Assembly: GCF_003570725.1 (NCBI RefSeq)
Contig: NZ_QWVS01000054.1
Location: forward strand, 1-37,251
Origin: Peribacillus asahii
GTDB lineage: Bacteria; Bacillota; Bacilli; Bacillales; DSM-1321
Length of the DNA: 37,251 nucleotides
Direction of reading: 5' to 3'
Of this stretch, positions 1-8,683 are shown piece after piece. The first letter of the stretch is position 1. Each line of letters begins with the position of its first letter. The notes beneath the pieces are model-generated. The model was not told the DNA's origin and searched no databases. It saw only the letters and a program-made list of their open reading frames with translations. Made by a program: the position numbers and the translations under genes.

Positions 1-28
1 GTAGGTTCGAATCCTACCTGCGGAGCCA
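1..28 (+). tRNA. tRNA-Asn, 3' end only
   Basis: Only the T arm and the 3' acceptor strand lie inside the window. The T stem GTAGG/CCTAC with a TTCGAAT loop spans 1-17. The acceptor 3' strand CTGCGGA is at 18-24, discriminator G at 25 and an encoded CCA at 26-28. The deduced 5' strand TCCGCAG and the G discriminator match the Bacillus tRNA-Asn(GUU) that I recall. The anticodon is outside the window, so the identity is inferred. An edge inside a tRNA suggests the contig broke in an rRNA/tRNA cluster. Confidence 0.75.
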
Positions 29-95
29 TTTTTTTATAGTTAAGAATTAATATATTAATCCTAATAAGGGTTATTTTTTTTGTTTAATAAATAGT

Positions 96-137
96 AAAGA
101 ACCAGCCCTTTTGAAGAAGTGTTGGTTCTTTTTTTAT
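96..137 (+). terminator. Intrinsic terminator after the tRNA
   Basis: AAAGAACCA (96-104) pairs with TGGTTCTTT (123-131) and a T run follows. It probably ends the tRNA transcript and insulates the exporter genes downstream. Confidence 0.8.
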
Positions 138-215
138 TTTATCCATTGCAAATATACGTTATGATGTAGAGAGCTTTGTATATAATAATGGATAATTATA
201 TGATGGAGAGATGAG

Positions 216-971
216 ATGGAAGATCAGAAAAGTTTGAACAGCATTATAGATGTATGTTTACTAGCAGGGAAAATCATGCTTGAGAATGGGGCAGAGACAT
301 ATCGAGTAGAAGATACGATGATTCGGATTGCATCTGCATTTGGATGTAAGGAGTCTCAAAGCTTTTCAACGCCAACGGGGATTATTTTCTCTCTAGATGG
401 CGATTATCCTATTTCTAAAGTAATTCGAATCTCTCATCGCTCGACAGATTTACATAAAGTAACGTTAGTTAATAGTATTTCAAGGAGTGTTACGAATAAG
501 GAGTTAACAGTAAGAGAAGCCTATATCAAACTGAAGGAATTAGAGAAAGCGAATGTAGCGTACCCTCTTTGGATTCAGATTTTTGCAGCGTTTATTTCAA
601 GTGGCTGTTTTACCATTATGTTTAATGGACAGTGGAATGATTTTATTTGGGCTTGTATCGCTGGTGGCTTAGGATTTGCGTGTTTACTCTATTTACATCG
701 GCTATTAGAAGTCAGGTTCTTTGCAGAATTTATTGCTTCTTTTGTAATTGGGATAGCAGCGTTTTTGTTTATGTATGCGGGTCTTGGGAGTGAGTTAGAT
801 AAAATTATTATCGGCGCTGTGATGCCGCTTGTACCAGGGCTATTAATTACAAATGCTGCTCGAGATTTAATTGCCGGACATTTAGTTTCAGGTTTAGCGA
901 AAGGAGCCGATGCAGGCTTAACTGCTTTAGCAATTGGAGCAGGAATTGCTGTTGCTTTCGTTATTCTATGA
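216..971 (+). CDS. ThrE-type threonine/serine exporter subunit, YjjP-like
   Basis: This 251-residue membrane protein belongs to the ThrE/YjjP family (DUF1212), the larger half of a split amino-acid or dicarboxylate exporter. The family N-terminus is visible: LLAGKIMLENGAETYRVEDT near residue 16, a soluble region to about residue 120, then about five hydrophobic segments. The length is normal for YjjP. GGAGAG at 203-208 sets the ATG at 216. The stop codon overlaps the next gene's region, so the two halves are probably translated together and assemble in the cytoplasmic membrane. The substrate is inferred from family members (Thr/Ser in Corynebacterium, succinate for E. coli YjjPB) and cannot be read here. 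A TATAAT at 181-186 may be the -10 box, but no good -35 is seen. Confidence 0.85.
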   Translation: MEDQKSLNSIIDVCLLAGKIMLENGAETYRVEDTMIRIASAFGCKESQSFSTPTGIIFSLDGDYPISKVIRISHRSTDLHKVTLVNSISRSVTNKELTVREAYIKLKELEKANVAYPLWIQIFAAFISSGCFTIMFNGQWNDFIWACIAGGLGFACLLYLHRLLEVRFFAEFIASFVIGIAAFLFMYAGLGSELDKIIIGAVMPLVPGLLITNAARDLIAGHLVSGLAKGADAGLTALAIGAGIAVAFVIL

Positions 972-982
972 GGAGGGAAAGG

Positions 983-1441
983 GTGTTTGAACAGGTTGTA
1001 ACTAGTTTTATTGCCTCGGCTGCTTTTGGTGTTCTCTTTAATGCTCCAAAGCAGTCTTTAATAAAGTGCGGGCTTGTTGGTATGATTGGCTGGGTTTTAT
1101 ATTATGGACTCGTTGAGATAGAATATGATAGTATTTTTGCCACCTTAGTGGCAGCTTTTGTTGTTGGGGTCATTAGTCAGTTTTTTGCAAAAAGATATAA
1201 AATGCCCATTATTATTTTTACCATTGCAGGCATTATCCCGCTTGTACCGGGCGGCTTGTCTTATGATGCGATGAAGCACTTTGTTGAAAATGATTACAAT
1301 GTGGCCGTTCAATTGGCCGCGAAAGTATGTATGCTGGCTGGAGCAATTGCGATGGGGATTATTTTTGCAGAAGTAATGAATCAATTAATAATTAAATATA
1401 ATAGAAGGAAACAAAGTGAGAAAGGGGCTCCGTTGAAATAA
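983..1441 (+). CDS. ThrE-type exporter subunit, YjjB-like
   Basis: This small membrane protein (DUF3815/ThrE_2) is the C-terminal half of the ThrE-type exporter. It has about four to five hydrophobic segments, and PLVPGG near residue 95 echoes the PLVPG of the YjjP partner. The frame is open from an ATG at 968, but nothing resembling a Shine-Dalgarno precedes that codon. AGGAGGG at 971-977 sits five bases before the GTG at 983, which gives a protein starting MFEQVVTSFIASAAFG, the usual YjjB start. I therefore choose 983 (152 residues). The Shine-Dalgarno overlaps the yjjP stop, so translation is coupled. The 3' end runs into a terminator hairpin. Confidence 0.85.
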   Translation: MFEQVVTSFIASAAFGVLFNAPKQSLIKCGLVGMIGWVLYYGLVEIEYDSIFATLVAAFVVGVISQFFAKRYKMPIIIFTIAGIIPLVPGGLSYDAMKHFVENDYNVAVQLAAKVCMLAGAIAMGIIFAEVMNQLIIKYNRRKQSEKGAPLK

Positions 1442-1460
1442 CGGGCCCCTTTCTTTTTTT
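1420..1460 (+). terminator. Terminator overlapping the end of the YjjB-like gene
   Basis: GAAAGGGGC-CCGTT (1420-1434) pairs with AACGG-GCCCCTTTC (1440-1453), followed by seven T residues. The hairpin includes the last codons and the stop codon. The convergent symporter gene ends at 1465 and may share it, although the reverse direction has a poor U tract. Confidence 0.8.
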
Positions 1461-1464
1461 AATC

Positions 1465-3021
1465 TTAATGTTTTAGGATAGTTGTTTCACCGTTTTCTTT
1501 AAATCCTGTATGAGCTGTAACTAGGATTTCATCATACTTCTTCGCATCAGCTTTTTCACTAGATACGAGTGTTCCAATAATAGCAGCCAAGAAGCCAAGT
1601 GGAATAGAAATAATCCCTGGATTTGTTAATGGGAATATTGCTTCACCAACAAGGATGGCACTTCCATCTGGAGCCCAAACGTTTGGACTTAAGATTACGA
1701 GTACAAGTGAGCTTATAAGACCAACGACCATGCCAGAAATCGCACCTGTCGTATTAAATCGTTTCCAAAAGATAGTGAAAAGGATAACCGGTAAGTTTGC
1801 ACTCGCAGCAACAGCAAAGGCAAGTGCTACTAGGAACGCTACATTCATACTTTGAGCGAATAAGGCAAGAATAATAGACAATACGGAAACACCGATAGAT
1901 GCCCAACGAGCTGCGATAACTTGCTCTTTATCTGTAGCTTTACCTTTACGAATAATGTGACCATAGAAGTCATGGGCAAAGGCAGAAGCAGCAGATAGAA
2001 CAAGGCCAGCAACAACAGCTAAAATGGTAGCAAAGGCAACAGCGGATACAAAGGCGAATAAGAAGTCACCGCCAAGGGCCTGTGCAAGCAGTGGAGCGGC
2101 CATATTACCAGCAGCATTAGCAGCCACAATCTTATCGTAGCCAACGAATGCAGCAGCACCAAAGCCGAGGAAAATCGTCATAATATAGAAGAATCCAATA
2201 ATCCACGTAGCATAGATAACAGACTTACGAGCTGTAATTGCATCTTTTACTGTAAAGAAACGAATTAAAATATGTGGTAATCCTGCTGTTCCTAGCACAA
2301 GCGCTAGATTGAGCGATATGTTATCAAGCGGGTCTTTAAACTTATTTCCTGGATTAAGGAAACTATCTCCAAGAGGAGTGGCCTCTTTCATTTGGCTAAA
2401 CATATTCGCGATACTGAAATCAAATTTAGCGAATACGATAATGGAAATGATGAAGGTACCTGCCATTAATAAAACAGCTTTTGAGATTTGTACCCAACTA
2501 GTAGCTGTCATTCCACCGAATACTACATACACGGTCATTAAAATCCCAACAATGATTACAGCGTATACATAATCAATACCTAGTAATAATTTTATAAGTG
2601 CACCTGCACCAACCAGTTGGGCAATCATATAAAAAATAGAAATAGTGATTGTGTTAAAAGCAGCGACCCCACGGACCTTCTTTTGATCAAAACGAGCCGT
2701 AATCATGTCAGCTAATGTATATTTCCCCAGATTTCGAAGAGGTTCTGCAACAATATACAGTACAACAAGGTAGGCAACTAAGTAACCAATACTATAGAAA
2801 AAACCATCAAAACCTGAAAGCGCTATCATCCCAGCGATACCTAAAAATGAGGCGGCTGACATATAATCTCCGGCAATGGCCCAACCGTTTTGGGCACCTG
2901 TTAGACTGCCATCGGCTGTGTAGAAATCACTGGATGTTTTCGTTTTACGTGAAGCAAAATAAGTAATTACTAGCGTTAAACTTACGATAGCTAAAAATAA
3001 GACGAAAGCAAGTACGTTCAT
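1465..3021 (-). CDS. Sodium/solute symporter, acetate permease type (YwcA/ActP-like)
   Basis: This 518-residue member of the solute:sodium symporter (SSS) family most resembles the cation/acetate symporters ActP and YwcA, with about 13 hydrophobic segments. The N-terminal region has the family pattern SDFYTADGSLTGAQNGWAIA followed by GDYMSAASFLGIAG, which lies in the Na+ and substrate site. The tail after the last helix is short and hydrophilic. It is the second gene of an operon with the DUF485 gene, 14 bases downstream of it, the usual partnership for ActP-type transporters. Likely role: uptake of acetate or another short monocarboxylate driven by Na+ or H+. The exact substrate is inferred from the family. 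Confidence 0.88.
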   Translation of the reverse strand: MNVLAFVLFLAIVSLTLVITYFASRKTKTSSDFYTADGSLTGAQNGWAIAGDYMSAASFLGIAGMIALSGFDGFFYSIGYLVAYLVVLYIVAEPLRNLGKYTLADMITARFDQKKVRGVAAFNTITISIFYMIAQLVGAGALIKLLLGIDYVYAVIIVGILMTVYVVFGGMTATSWVQISKAVLLMAGTFIISIIVFAKFDFSIANMFSQMKEATPLGDSFLNPGNKFKDPLDNISLNLALVLGTAGLPHILIRFFTVKDAITARKSVIYATWIIGFFYIMTIFLGFGAAAFVGYDKIVAANAAGNMAAPLLAQALGGDFLFAFVSAVAFATILAVVAGLVLSAASAFAHDFYGHIIRKGKATDKEQVIAARWASIGVSVLSIILALFAQSMNVAFLVALAFAVAASANLPVILFTIFWKRFNTTGAISGMVVGLISSLVLVILSPNVWAPDGSAILVGEAIFPLTNPGIISIPLGFLAAIIGTLVSSEKADAKKYDEILVTAHTGFKENGETTILKH

Positions 3022-3035
3022 TGTGTTCCCCCCAG

Positions 3036-3371
3036 TTATCCTTTAATCTCTTGTTTAATTTCTGTAGCAATCTTATCAAAAGACCGAGCCTTTTTTGTAT
3101 AAAGCGTGCACAGTGTCCAAGTCATAACGAATTCAGCAAAGGCAAATACCCAAGCCCAGCTCATGTGTAAAAAAGCTTCTTGGTTAAGTACTGTAGAATA
3201 AGCTGTTAATACCGGTAAGGTGAAATAAAAAACAAAGAAGAAGATGGATAATGGCAGGATGAAGTTGCGTTTCTGTCTAAGGAGATTTTGAAACTTTTGT
3301 GATTGGACGATTTGTGTGTAGTCAATAGTAGATTCTTTTCCTTTTTTTCCTAATGCCCCGTTTTGAGCCAT
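3036..3371 (-). CDS. DUF485 membrane protein, partner of the symporter (YwcB/YjcH-like)
   Basis: This 111-residue protein has a hydrophilic N-terminus of about 37 residues and two hydrophobic helices near 38-60 and 72-93, with a conserved-looking LPLSIFFFVFYFTLPVLTAY stretch. This is the DUF485 family, found upstream of ActP-type symporters (yjcH-actP in E. coli, ywcB-ywcA in B. subtilis). The molecular function is unknown; it is thought to assist or regulate the symporter. It is the first gene of the operon. The minus-strand leader carries AAAAGGGGGAA as ribosome-binding site, a near-consensus promoter at 3426-3454 and a palindrome at 3400-3417. Confidence 0.85.
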   Translation of the reverse strand: MAQNGALGKKGKESTIDYTQIVQSQKFQNLLRQKRNFILPLSIFFFVFYFTLPVLTAYSTVLNQEAFLHMSWAWVFAFAEFVMTWTLCTLYTKKARSFDKIATEIKQEIKG

Positions 3372-3399
3372 ATGTGTTCCCCCTTTTCCTAATTGGTAA

Positions 3400-3417
3400 T
3401 TACTAGGAATCTAGTAA
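3400..3417. promoter_or_regulatory. Perfect 7-bp palindrome at the symporter operon start site
   Basis: TTACTAG (3400-3406), GAAT, CTAGTAA (3411-3417) form a perfect inverted repeat. It begins within about two bases of the start point predicted from the 3426-3454 promoter. The placement suits a repressor operator; the regulator is not identifiable here. Confidence 0.5.
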
Positions 3418-3425
3418 CTGGAATC

Positions 3426-3454
3426 ATTATATAGTCTCTTGAAAAAAATGTAAA
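3426..3454 (-). promoter_or_regulatory. Sigma-A promoter of the DUF485/symporter operon
   Basis: On the minus strand TTTACA (3454-3449) is followed after exactly 17 bases by TATAAT (3431-3426). The predicted start is near 3419, giving a leader of about 48 bases. Confidence 0.75.
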
Positions 3455-3512
3455 TCATGAATTTGTATTTTATTCTCATATATTCATATAAAGTGTTTGA
3501 TGGTCATTCATT

Positions 3513-3540
3513 AACCTAGCGTCATATCTAGGTTTTTATT
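3513..3540 (+). terminator. Short terminator-like hairpin
   Basis: AACCTAG (3513-3519) and CTAGGTT (3528-3534) form a 7-bp stem followed by TTTATT. It lies just upstream of the permease remnant and may be the end of a gene since deleted. Weak. Confidence 0.35.
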
Positions 3541-3591
3541 AATAACTTTATGATGAAAATGATTTATAGAAAAAGAATTCTTTAAGGAAAA

Positions 3592-4646
3592 TTTGTTTCA
3601 ATTGGTCAAGGTTCCTTACAATCTGTTAAAGATCAAATTGGCAGCTTAGGTACGAATCTATTGACGGTCAGTGTAACGGATACCGTTGCGGTAGAGTTAA
3701 CCGATCAGACAGTAGATTCGTTTAAGGAATTAAGCGGGATTGAGGACGTTGCTCCTGTTATTACGGGGCGAGTATCAGCGAAAAATGGAGAAAATTCTAC
3801 ACAGGTCTCGATGACGGGAACGAATTCAGCTTATTTATCTGTTCGAGATTTAGAACTTAGCCAAGGGAGATTCCTAGCTGATATGGATGTTGAGTTGCGG
3901 CAAAAAGTGGCTGTCCTTGGATCCGATACAGCGGAAACCTTATTTTAAAATCAAAATCCAATAGATCAGTCTATTCAAATTGGAGGTACATCTTACCGGG
4001 TAATTGGTGTACTAAAATCAGTCGGGACATCGATGGGAACAAGCGGTGATGATGTAATTATTACTCCAATTTCCACAGCAACACGAACAACGGGGAGTAC
4101 AACGATTAGTACAGTATATTTGAAGGCTAAAAGTGAGGATGTAAGCGGGCTATGTATCAAGTACAGGGGACGATGACGACAACATATCCTAATCAAAGCG
4201 ATAACTATTCTGTATCCAATCAAGAAGATTTAATGGAAACGATGAGTTCGGTTTCGGATACGATGACGTTGATGCTTGGAGGGATTGCGAGTATTTCACT
4301 GCTTGTTGGCGGAATTGGTATTATGAATATTATGCTTGTGTCAGTTTCAGAGCGGACAAAGGAAATTGGAATTAGAAAAGTGATTGGCGCAAACCGCACA
4401 TCAATTTTGCTTCAATTTTTAATTGAATCTGTTGTGTTAAGCTGCTTAGGCGGACTGATTGGAATCGGTTTAGGACTAGGTATTGTTAAATTAATTTCTA
4501 TTTTCTCAAGTTTGACCATTCATTTTTCTTTCACTATTACATTACTTAGCTTTCTATTTTCTTTATGTATTGGTGTTATCTTCGGTGTATTTCCGGCGAA
4601 CAAGGCATCTAAGCTCCGCCCAATTGAGGCACTTCGCCATGAGTAA
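3592..4646 (+). pseudogene. Broken MacB/FtsX-type ABC transporter permease
   Basis: Three pieces read as one MacB-family permease. The first resumes inside the family at IGQGSLQSVKDQIGSLGTNL (3601-3660) and continues through the MacB periplasmic-like core to 3945. An in-frame TAA at 3946-3948 interrupts it, and the same frame continues with NPIDQSIQIGGTSYRVIGVL. Near 4144-4150 the frame shifts. Adding one C to AGCGGGCT restores a V-S-A-A-M-Y-Q reading, so a single-base deletion is likely. The third piece (about 4152-4646) has the FtsX signature GGIGIMNIMLVSVSERTKEI and three membrane helices. The N-terminal helix and the usual upstream ATPase and adaptor genes are missing, and a stop codon precedes the first piece. 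It is not functional as a full transporter. Two-component genes that often flank such transporters follow intact. Confidence 0.88.
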
Positions 4647-4688
4647 GAAAAGCGAAAGCGCCTTGTCAGTTTTACTTTATTAATCGAT

Positions 4689-4717
4689 AGCAGGCTTTAG
4701 TTAGTCTGCTTTCTTTT
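4689..4717 (+). terminator. Terminator after the permease remnant
   Basis: AGCAGGCT (4689-4696) pairs with AGTCTGCT (4703-4710) with one G-T pair, loop TTAGTT, then a T-rich tail. It separates the relic from the regulator genes. Confidence 0.75.
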
Positions 4718-4781
4718 GTATAGGGGAAGAGCTACAATAATGTCACAGCACCTGTTGGAAAACTTGTGAGGGGGAGGAGTT

Positions 4782-5456
4782 ATGTTGAAGGTATTAGTGG
4801 TAGAAGATAATGCGGCACTCCTAGAATCGATTAAACAAATTTTAGCCGATGAGTATGAAGTAGATACAGCGGACAATGGTGATGATGGTTTATTTATGGC
4901 ACAGCAAAATATTTACGATGTGATTCTTTTAGATGTGATGCTGCCAGGGATGGACGGATTTGAAATTGTTCAACAAATAAGGAGAGAGAAGATTAATACG
5001 AGCGTTCTTTTTTTAACAGCGAAGGATGGATTGGAAGATCGTGTACGTGGATTAGAAATGGGCGGCGATGATTATTTAGTGAAGCCATTTCAAGCCCCTG
5101 AATTGAAAGCGAGGATTCGTGCGCTTTTAAGGAGAAGTGGTATTCTATCATTAGAAGCGAACATTACGTATCGTGGCATCGAACTGAGGGGGAAAGAAAA
5201 GGACATTCTCATAGATGGTGATTCGATTAAGCTGACGATGAAACAGTATGAATTACTTGAATATTTAATTCAAAACAAAGGGAAAATCCTGACTCGTGAA
5301 CAAATTTTCGATCGTATTTGGGGATTTGACTCGGATACAACCATTGCCATTGTAGAAGTGTTTGTACATCATTTGCGGAAAAAACTTGAACCATACCAGT
5401 ATCATAAAGATATCCAAACGGTTCGAGGAGTTGGCTATATGCTAAACCAAGCTTAA
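4782..5456 (+). CDS. OmpR/PhoB-type response regulator
   Basis: This 224-residue protein has a receiver domain (about 1-115) and a winged-helix DNA-binding domain (about 128-222). Receiver residues visible are E8, D9, the phospho-acceptor D51 in LLDVMLPGMDG, T79 and K101 in VKPF. The C-terminal domain shows LTREQIFDRIWG and VRGVGYML, typical of OmpR-type wings. GGGGGAGGAG lies just before the ATG. The kinase gene starts 10 bases after the stop, so the two form one operon. Its regulon probably included the decayed ABC permease upstream, inferred from common gene order; remaining targets are unknown. Confidence 0.93.
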   Translation: MLKVLVVEDNAALLESIKQILADEYEVDTADNGDDGLFMAQQNIYDVILLDVMLPGMDGFEIVQQIRREKINTSVLFLTAKDGLEDRVRGLEMGGDDYLVKPFQAPELKARIRALLRRSGILSLEANITYRGIELRGKEKDILIDGDSIKLTMKQYELLEYLIQNKGKILTREQIFDRIWGFDSDTTIAIVEVFVHHLRKKLEPYQYHKDIQTVRGVGYMLNQA

Positions 5457-5466
5457 GGGGACAAAT

Positions 5467-6690
5467 ATGTTTCAAAAGACACGGCTTCGTTTAACAATTT
5501 TAAATTCAATTGTTTTTATTATTATTATTATTCTATTAAGCAGGATCATTTACTTTTATACGGAAACGCAAGTATATCGTGAAGTTGATGAATCACTTTT
5601 GCAGCAAATGGATAGCGGAAGGTTAAAGTTGCGTTCAGGAGAATTTTTATTAGGACCTGGTCCGAGTGTAATTATTTGGGGTCCTGAACAGACGATTTTA
5701 GAGCCGCAATTAAGCCAGGACAATTTCTTTAAAGTAAATGAGGAGAAGTTTTATCCAACCCAATTTGATGAAATCGAAGAGATTCGGGTTCAAGGAGCAA
5801 CGTATCGAGCCTTGTCTACAAAAGTAGATACAGAATATGGGAAGGTGATCATCCAATTTATTCGAAATGTGGACGCGGAGCGAGTGATGCTTGATCAATT
5901 ATTTATGATTTTGTTAGTGGGTGGCGGTTTAGGCAGTTTAGTGGCTATTGCAGCAGGTTACTTTTTAGCAGGAAAGGCACTTATCCCTATTAAAAAATCA
6001 TGGGAACAACAACAACGCTTTGTTTCTGATGCTTCGCATGAAATTCGTACACCGCTTGCCGTTATCCAATCAAGAACCGATTTGCTCTTTCAATCACCAA
6101 ATGCCACGATTCAAGAAAAAGCGGTCGATATTTCAATTATTTCGAAAGAAGTACGACGCTTAAATAAATTAGTGAACGGATTACTGACATTGACGAGAAC
6201 AGACTCTAATCAAATGGAAGTGAAAAAAGCAAATTTCTTTTTAGACGAGTTAATTGCAGAAATTGTCGAGCATTATGCAGATATTGCATTTTTTCAGAAA
6301 AAAACGATGACGAGCTATGTACCAGAGCAAATTGTTTTTCTAGGTGATAAAGAACGTATTCATCAATTGCTTGTTATTTTAATTGATAATGCGCTAAAGT
6401 TCACTCATGAAGGCTGTGGCATTCATCTTTCCTGTACGAAAAATGCTTCTTCGATTCAGCTTGTAGTTGAAGATAATGGGCAGGGCATTCCGCAAGCTGA
6501 CATTCCAAGGATTTTTGACCGTTTTTATCAAGTGGAACAATCGCGTACAGCTAATGAAGGCTCTGGACTCGGTTTATCGATTGCGAAATGGATTGTAGAG
6601 ACTCATCAAGGAACAATTAAAGTAACGAGTGAGGAAAATAAAAAAACGCGGTTTGAAATGAACTTCCCACGAAATCAGAAGAATAAATAA
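5467..6690 (+). CDS. Sensor histidine kinase, partner of the OmpR-type regulator
   Basis: This 407-residue membrane kinase has a first helix at about 11-30, an extracytoplasmic sensor region of about 115 residues with no recognised fold, and a second helix at about 145-168. No clear HAMP domain follows. The HisKA box FVSDASHEIRTPLAVIQ contains the phospho-acceptor H191. The ATPase domain has the N box (LIDNALKFTHEG), G1 (VEDNGQGIP) and G2 (GSGLGLSIAK). AAGGGGAC precedes the ATG. The system is complete, but the likely signal-linked transporter next door is broken, so it may be an evolutionary orphan. Confidence 0.92.
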   Translation: MFQKTRLRLTILNSIVFIIIIILLSRIIYFYTETQVYREVDESLLQQMDSGRLKLRSGEFLLGPGPSVIIWGPEQTILEPQLSQDNFFKVNEEKFYPTQFDEIEEIRVQGATYRALSTKVDTEYGKVIIQFIRNVDAERVMLDQLFMILLVGGGLGSLVAIAAGYFLAGKALIPIKKSWEQQQRFVSDASHEIRTPLAVIQSRTDLLFQSPNATIQEKAVDISIISKEVRRLNKLVNGLLTLTRTDSNQMEVKKANFFLDELIAEIVEHYADIAFFQKKTMTSYVPEQIVFLGDKERIHQLLVILIDNALKFTHEGCGIHLSCTKNASSIQLVVEDNGQGIPQADIPRIFDRFYQVEQSRTANEGSGLGLSIAKWIVETHQGTIKVTSEENKKTRFEMNFPRNQKNK

Positions 6691-6722
6691 GGAACCTGCT
6701 GATAAACAGGTTCCTTTTCTTA
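6691..6722. terminator. Terminator shared by the kinase and glnS
   Basis: GGAACCTG (6691-6698) and CAGGTTCC (6707-6714) form a perfect 8-bp stem followed by TTTTCTT on the plus strand. The glnS stop is at 6728 on the other strand, where the same stem is followed by TTATTTATT. Good on plus, possible on minus. Confidence 0.75.
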
Positions 6723-6727
6723 CGCAC

Positions 6728-8386
6728 TTAGATTTTAAATGAACTTTTTAATTCAACAATTTGGTTAAAGACGATGTGGTCAGCTGTTGAAAGCTTCGGA
6801 TCGACATTGTAGTAACCATGACGGAAGAATTGATATTTATCTTGTGGTTGAACGTCTTTCATATTTGGCTCCACAAAGCCTTGGAAAATTTCTAATGAGT
6901 TTGGATTGACTAGCTCTAAGAATGTTTTTTCTTCTTGCTCTTCATCCTCACCATTTTCATCTAAAATTAATGGTTGATAGTTACGGAATTCAGCTGGTAC
7001 AGCATGAGTAGCCTCTACCCAATGTAATGTCCCTTTTACTTTACGGCCTGTAAAGCCTGATCCGCTCTTTGTTTCTGGGTCATATGTGCAATGAAGTTCT
7101 ACTACATTGCCATCTTGGTCTTTAATCACTTCTTCACATTTAATGAAGTAAGCGTGCTTTAAACGCACCTCATTTCCTGGGAAAAGGCGGAAGTATTTCT
7201 TTGGCGGATTTTCCATAAAGTCATCTTGTTCAATATAAATTTCACGAGAAAACGGAATTTGACGAGTCCCCATTTCTGGAACTTCTGGATTGATTTCTGC
7301 TTCCAACCATTCCACTTCTCCCTCAGGATAGTTCGTGATTACGACTTTAAGCGGTTTTATAATCCCCATTGTTCTTGGTGCTTTTAATTTTAAATCTTCA
7401 CGGACAAAGTGATCGAGCATTCGGCTGTCTACCGTTCCCGATGTTTTGGCTACACCGATTTCATGACAAAATGCACGAATTGCTTCCGGTGTATAGCCGC
7501 GTCTTCTTAACCCTGAAATGGTTGGCATACGAGGGTCATCCCAGCCATCCACAAATTTCTCATCGACAAGTTGCTTTAACTTACGTTTACTCATAACGGT
7601 ATTTGTTAAGTTGAGACGCCCGAACTCATATTGACGCGGCACGTTCGGCATTTCACAATTTTCAACTACCCAGTCATAGAAAGGACGTTGATCCTCAAAT
7701 TCTAACGTACAAATAGAGTGAGTAACTCCTTCAATAGCATCTTCAAGAGGATGAGCAAATGCATACATTGGGTAAATACACCATTTGTTCCCTGTGTTAT
7801 GATGTTCTGTATGGCTAATACGATAAATAACAGGGTCACGTAAGTTAATATTCGGTGAAGCCATATCAATTTTTGCACGAAGAACTTTTTCCCCATTCGC
7901 AAATTCGCCGCTGCGCATTCTTTCAAATAGTTCAAGGTTTTCTTCGATTGTACGAGTACGATAAGGACTATCTTTTCCCGGTGCTGTTAGCGTTCCGCGG
8001 TATTCACGGATTTCATCTGCATTTAAGTCATCAACGTAGGCTAAGCCTTTTTTAATAAGTAAAATGGCTCTTTTATACATTTCGTCAAAGTAATTAGATG
8101 CAAAGAATAAGTTATCCCACTCATAGCCGAGCCATTTAACATCTTCTTTGATAGAGTTTACATATTCGATGTCTTCTTTTACTGGATTGGTATCGTCAAA
8201 TCGTAGATTCGTTTTGCCGTTAAACTCATCTGCAACACCAAAGTTTAAGATAATAGATTTAGCATGACCGATATGTAAATAGCCGTTCGGTTCCGGAGGG
8301 AATCGTGTGATGATATGATCATGTTTTCCAGATTCTAAATCTTCTTTAATGATATTTCTAATAAAATTCGAAGAGTTATGTTCCAA
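6728..8386 (-). CDS. glnS: Glutaminyl-tRNA synthetase (GlnRS)
   Basis: This 552-residue class Ic aminoacyl-tRNA synthetase charges tRNA-Gln directly with glutamine. It has the HIGH-type motif [14 protein letters not shown] at 31-44, [15 protein letters not shown] after it, the GlnRS/GluRS-family region [19 protein letters not shown], and the KMSKS-type motif VMSKRKL at 264-270. The anticodon-binding beta-barrels fill the C-terminal half. It aligns over its length with the E. coli enzyme I recall, without an extra YqeY domain. The start is a TTG: an AGAGGT ribosome-binding site lies eight bases before it and no ATG is close. Most Bacillus relatives lack GlnRS and make Gln-tRNA by the GatCAB amidotransferase, so this gene was probably acquired laterally. 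No T-box motif is seen in its leader. Confidence 0.95.
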   Translation of the reverse strand: MEHNSSNFIRNIIKEDLESGKHDHIITRFPPEPNGYLHIGHAKSIILNFGVADEFNGKTNLRFDDTNPVKEDIEYVNSIKEDVKWLGYEWDNLFFASNYFDEMYKRAILLIKKGLAYVDDLNADEIREYRGTLTAPGKDSPYRTRTIEENLELFERMRSGEFANGEKVLRAKIDMASPNINLRDPVIYRISHTEHHNTGNKWCIYPMYAFAHPLEDAIEGVTHSICTLEFEDQRPFYDWVVENCEMPNVPRQYEFGRLNLTNTVMSKRKLKQLVDEKFVDGWDDPRMPTISGLRRRGYTPEAIRAFCHEIGVAKTSGTVDSRMLDHFVREDLKLKAPRTMGIIKPLKVVITNYPEGEVEWLEAEINPEVPEMGTRQIPFSREIYIEQDDFMENPPKKYFRLFPGNEVRLKHAYFIKCEEVIKDQDGNVVELHCTYDPETKSGSGFTGRKVKGTLHWVEATHAVPAEFRNYQPLILDENGEDEEQEEKTFLELVNPNSLEIFQGFVEPNMKDVQPQDKYQFFRHGYYNVDPKLSTADHIVFNQIVELKSSFKI

Positions 8387-8683
8387 CTAATTCGACCTCT
8401 TTCATTTATATACTTCTTTTAATTTTACCTGTATATGTATCATAAATACAGACTTTTTTCCACGTTTGACTCTTGAAGGAGCAATTTGGACATGATTTTG
8501 TTTATATGTAGACAGTCGTTTCCTCATTTCTATTCTACCCATTTTTAAGGGCGTTCAAATTAAGAAAAATCTAAATTTTTACTTCTTATAAACAAGTAGT
8601 AAAGAGCGTTGTATAGTTACTTTCCCTCTATGACCATATTGAAGTATAATGTATCAATAACAAGAGAAGGGTAGTTGGGAAAA

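Noticed and set aside
4152..4646. Stand-alone short FtsX-type permease gene
   Set aside because: The upstream segments in other frames belong to the same protein, and no ribosome-binding site precedes the ATG at 4152, so this is the tail of a pseudogene.
8387..8683. T-box riboswitch ahead of glnS
   Set aside because: No T-box sequence (AGGGTGGNACCGCG) or its complement appears in the spacer.
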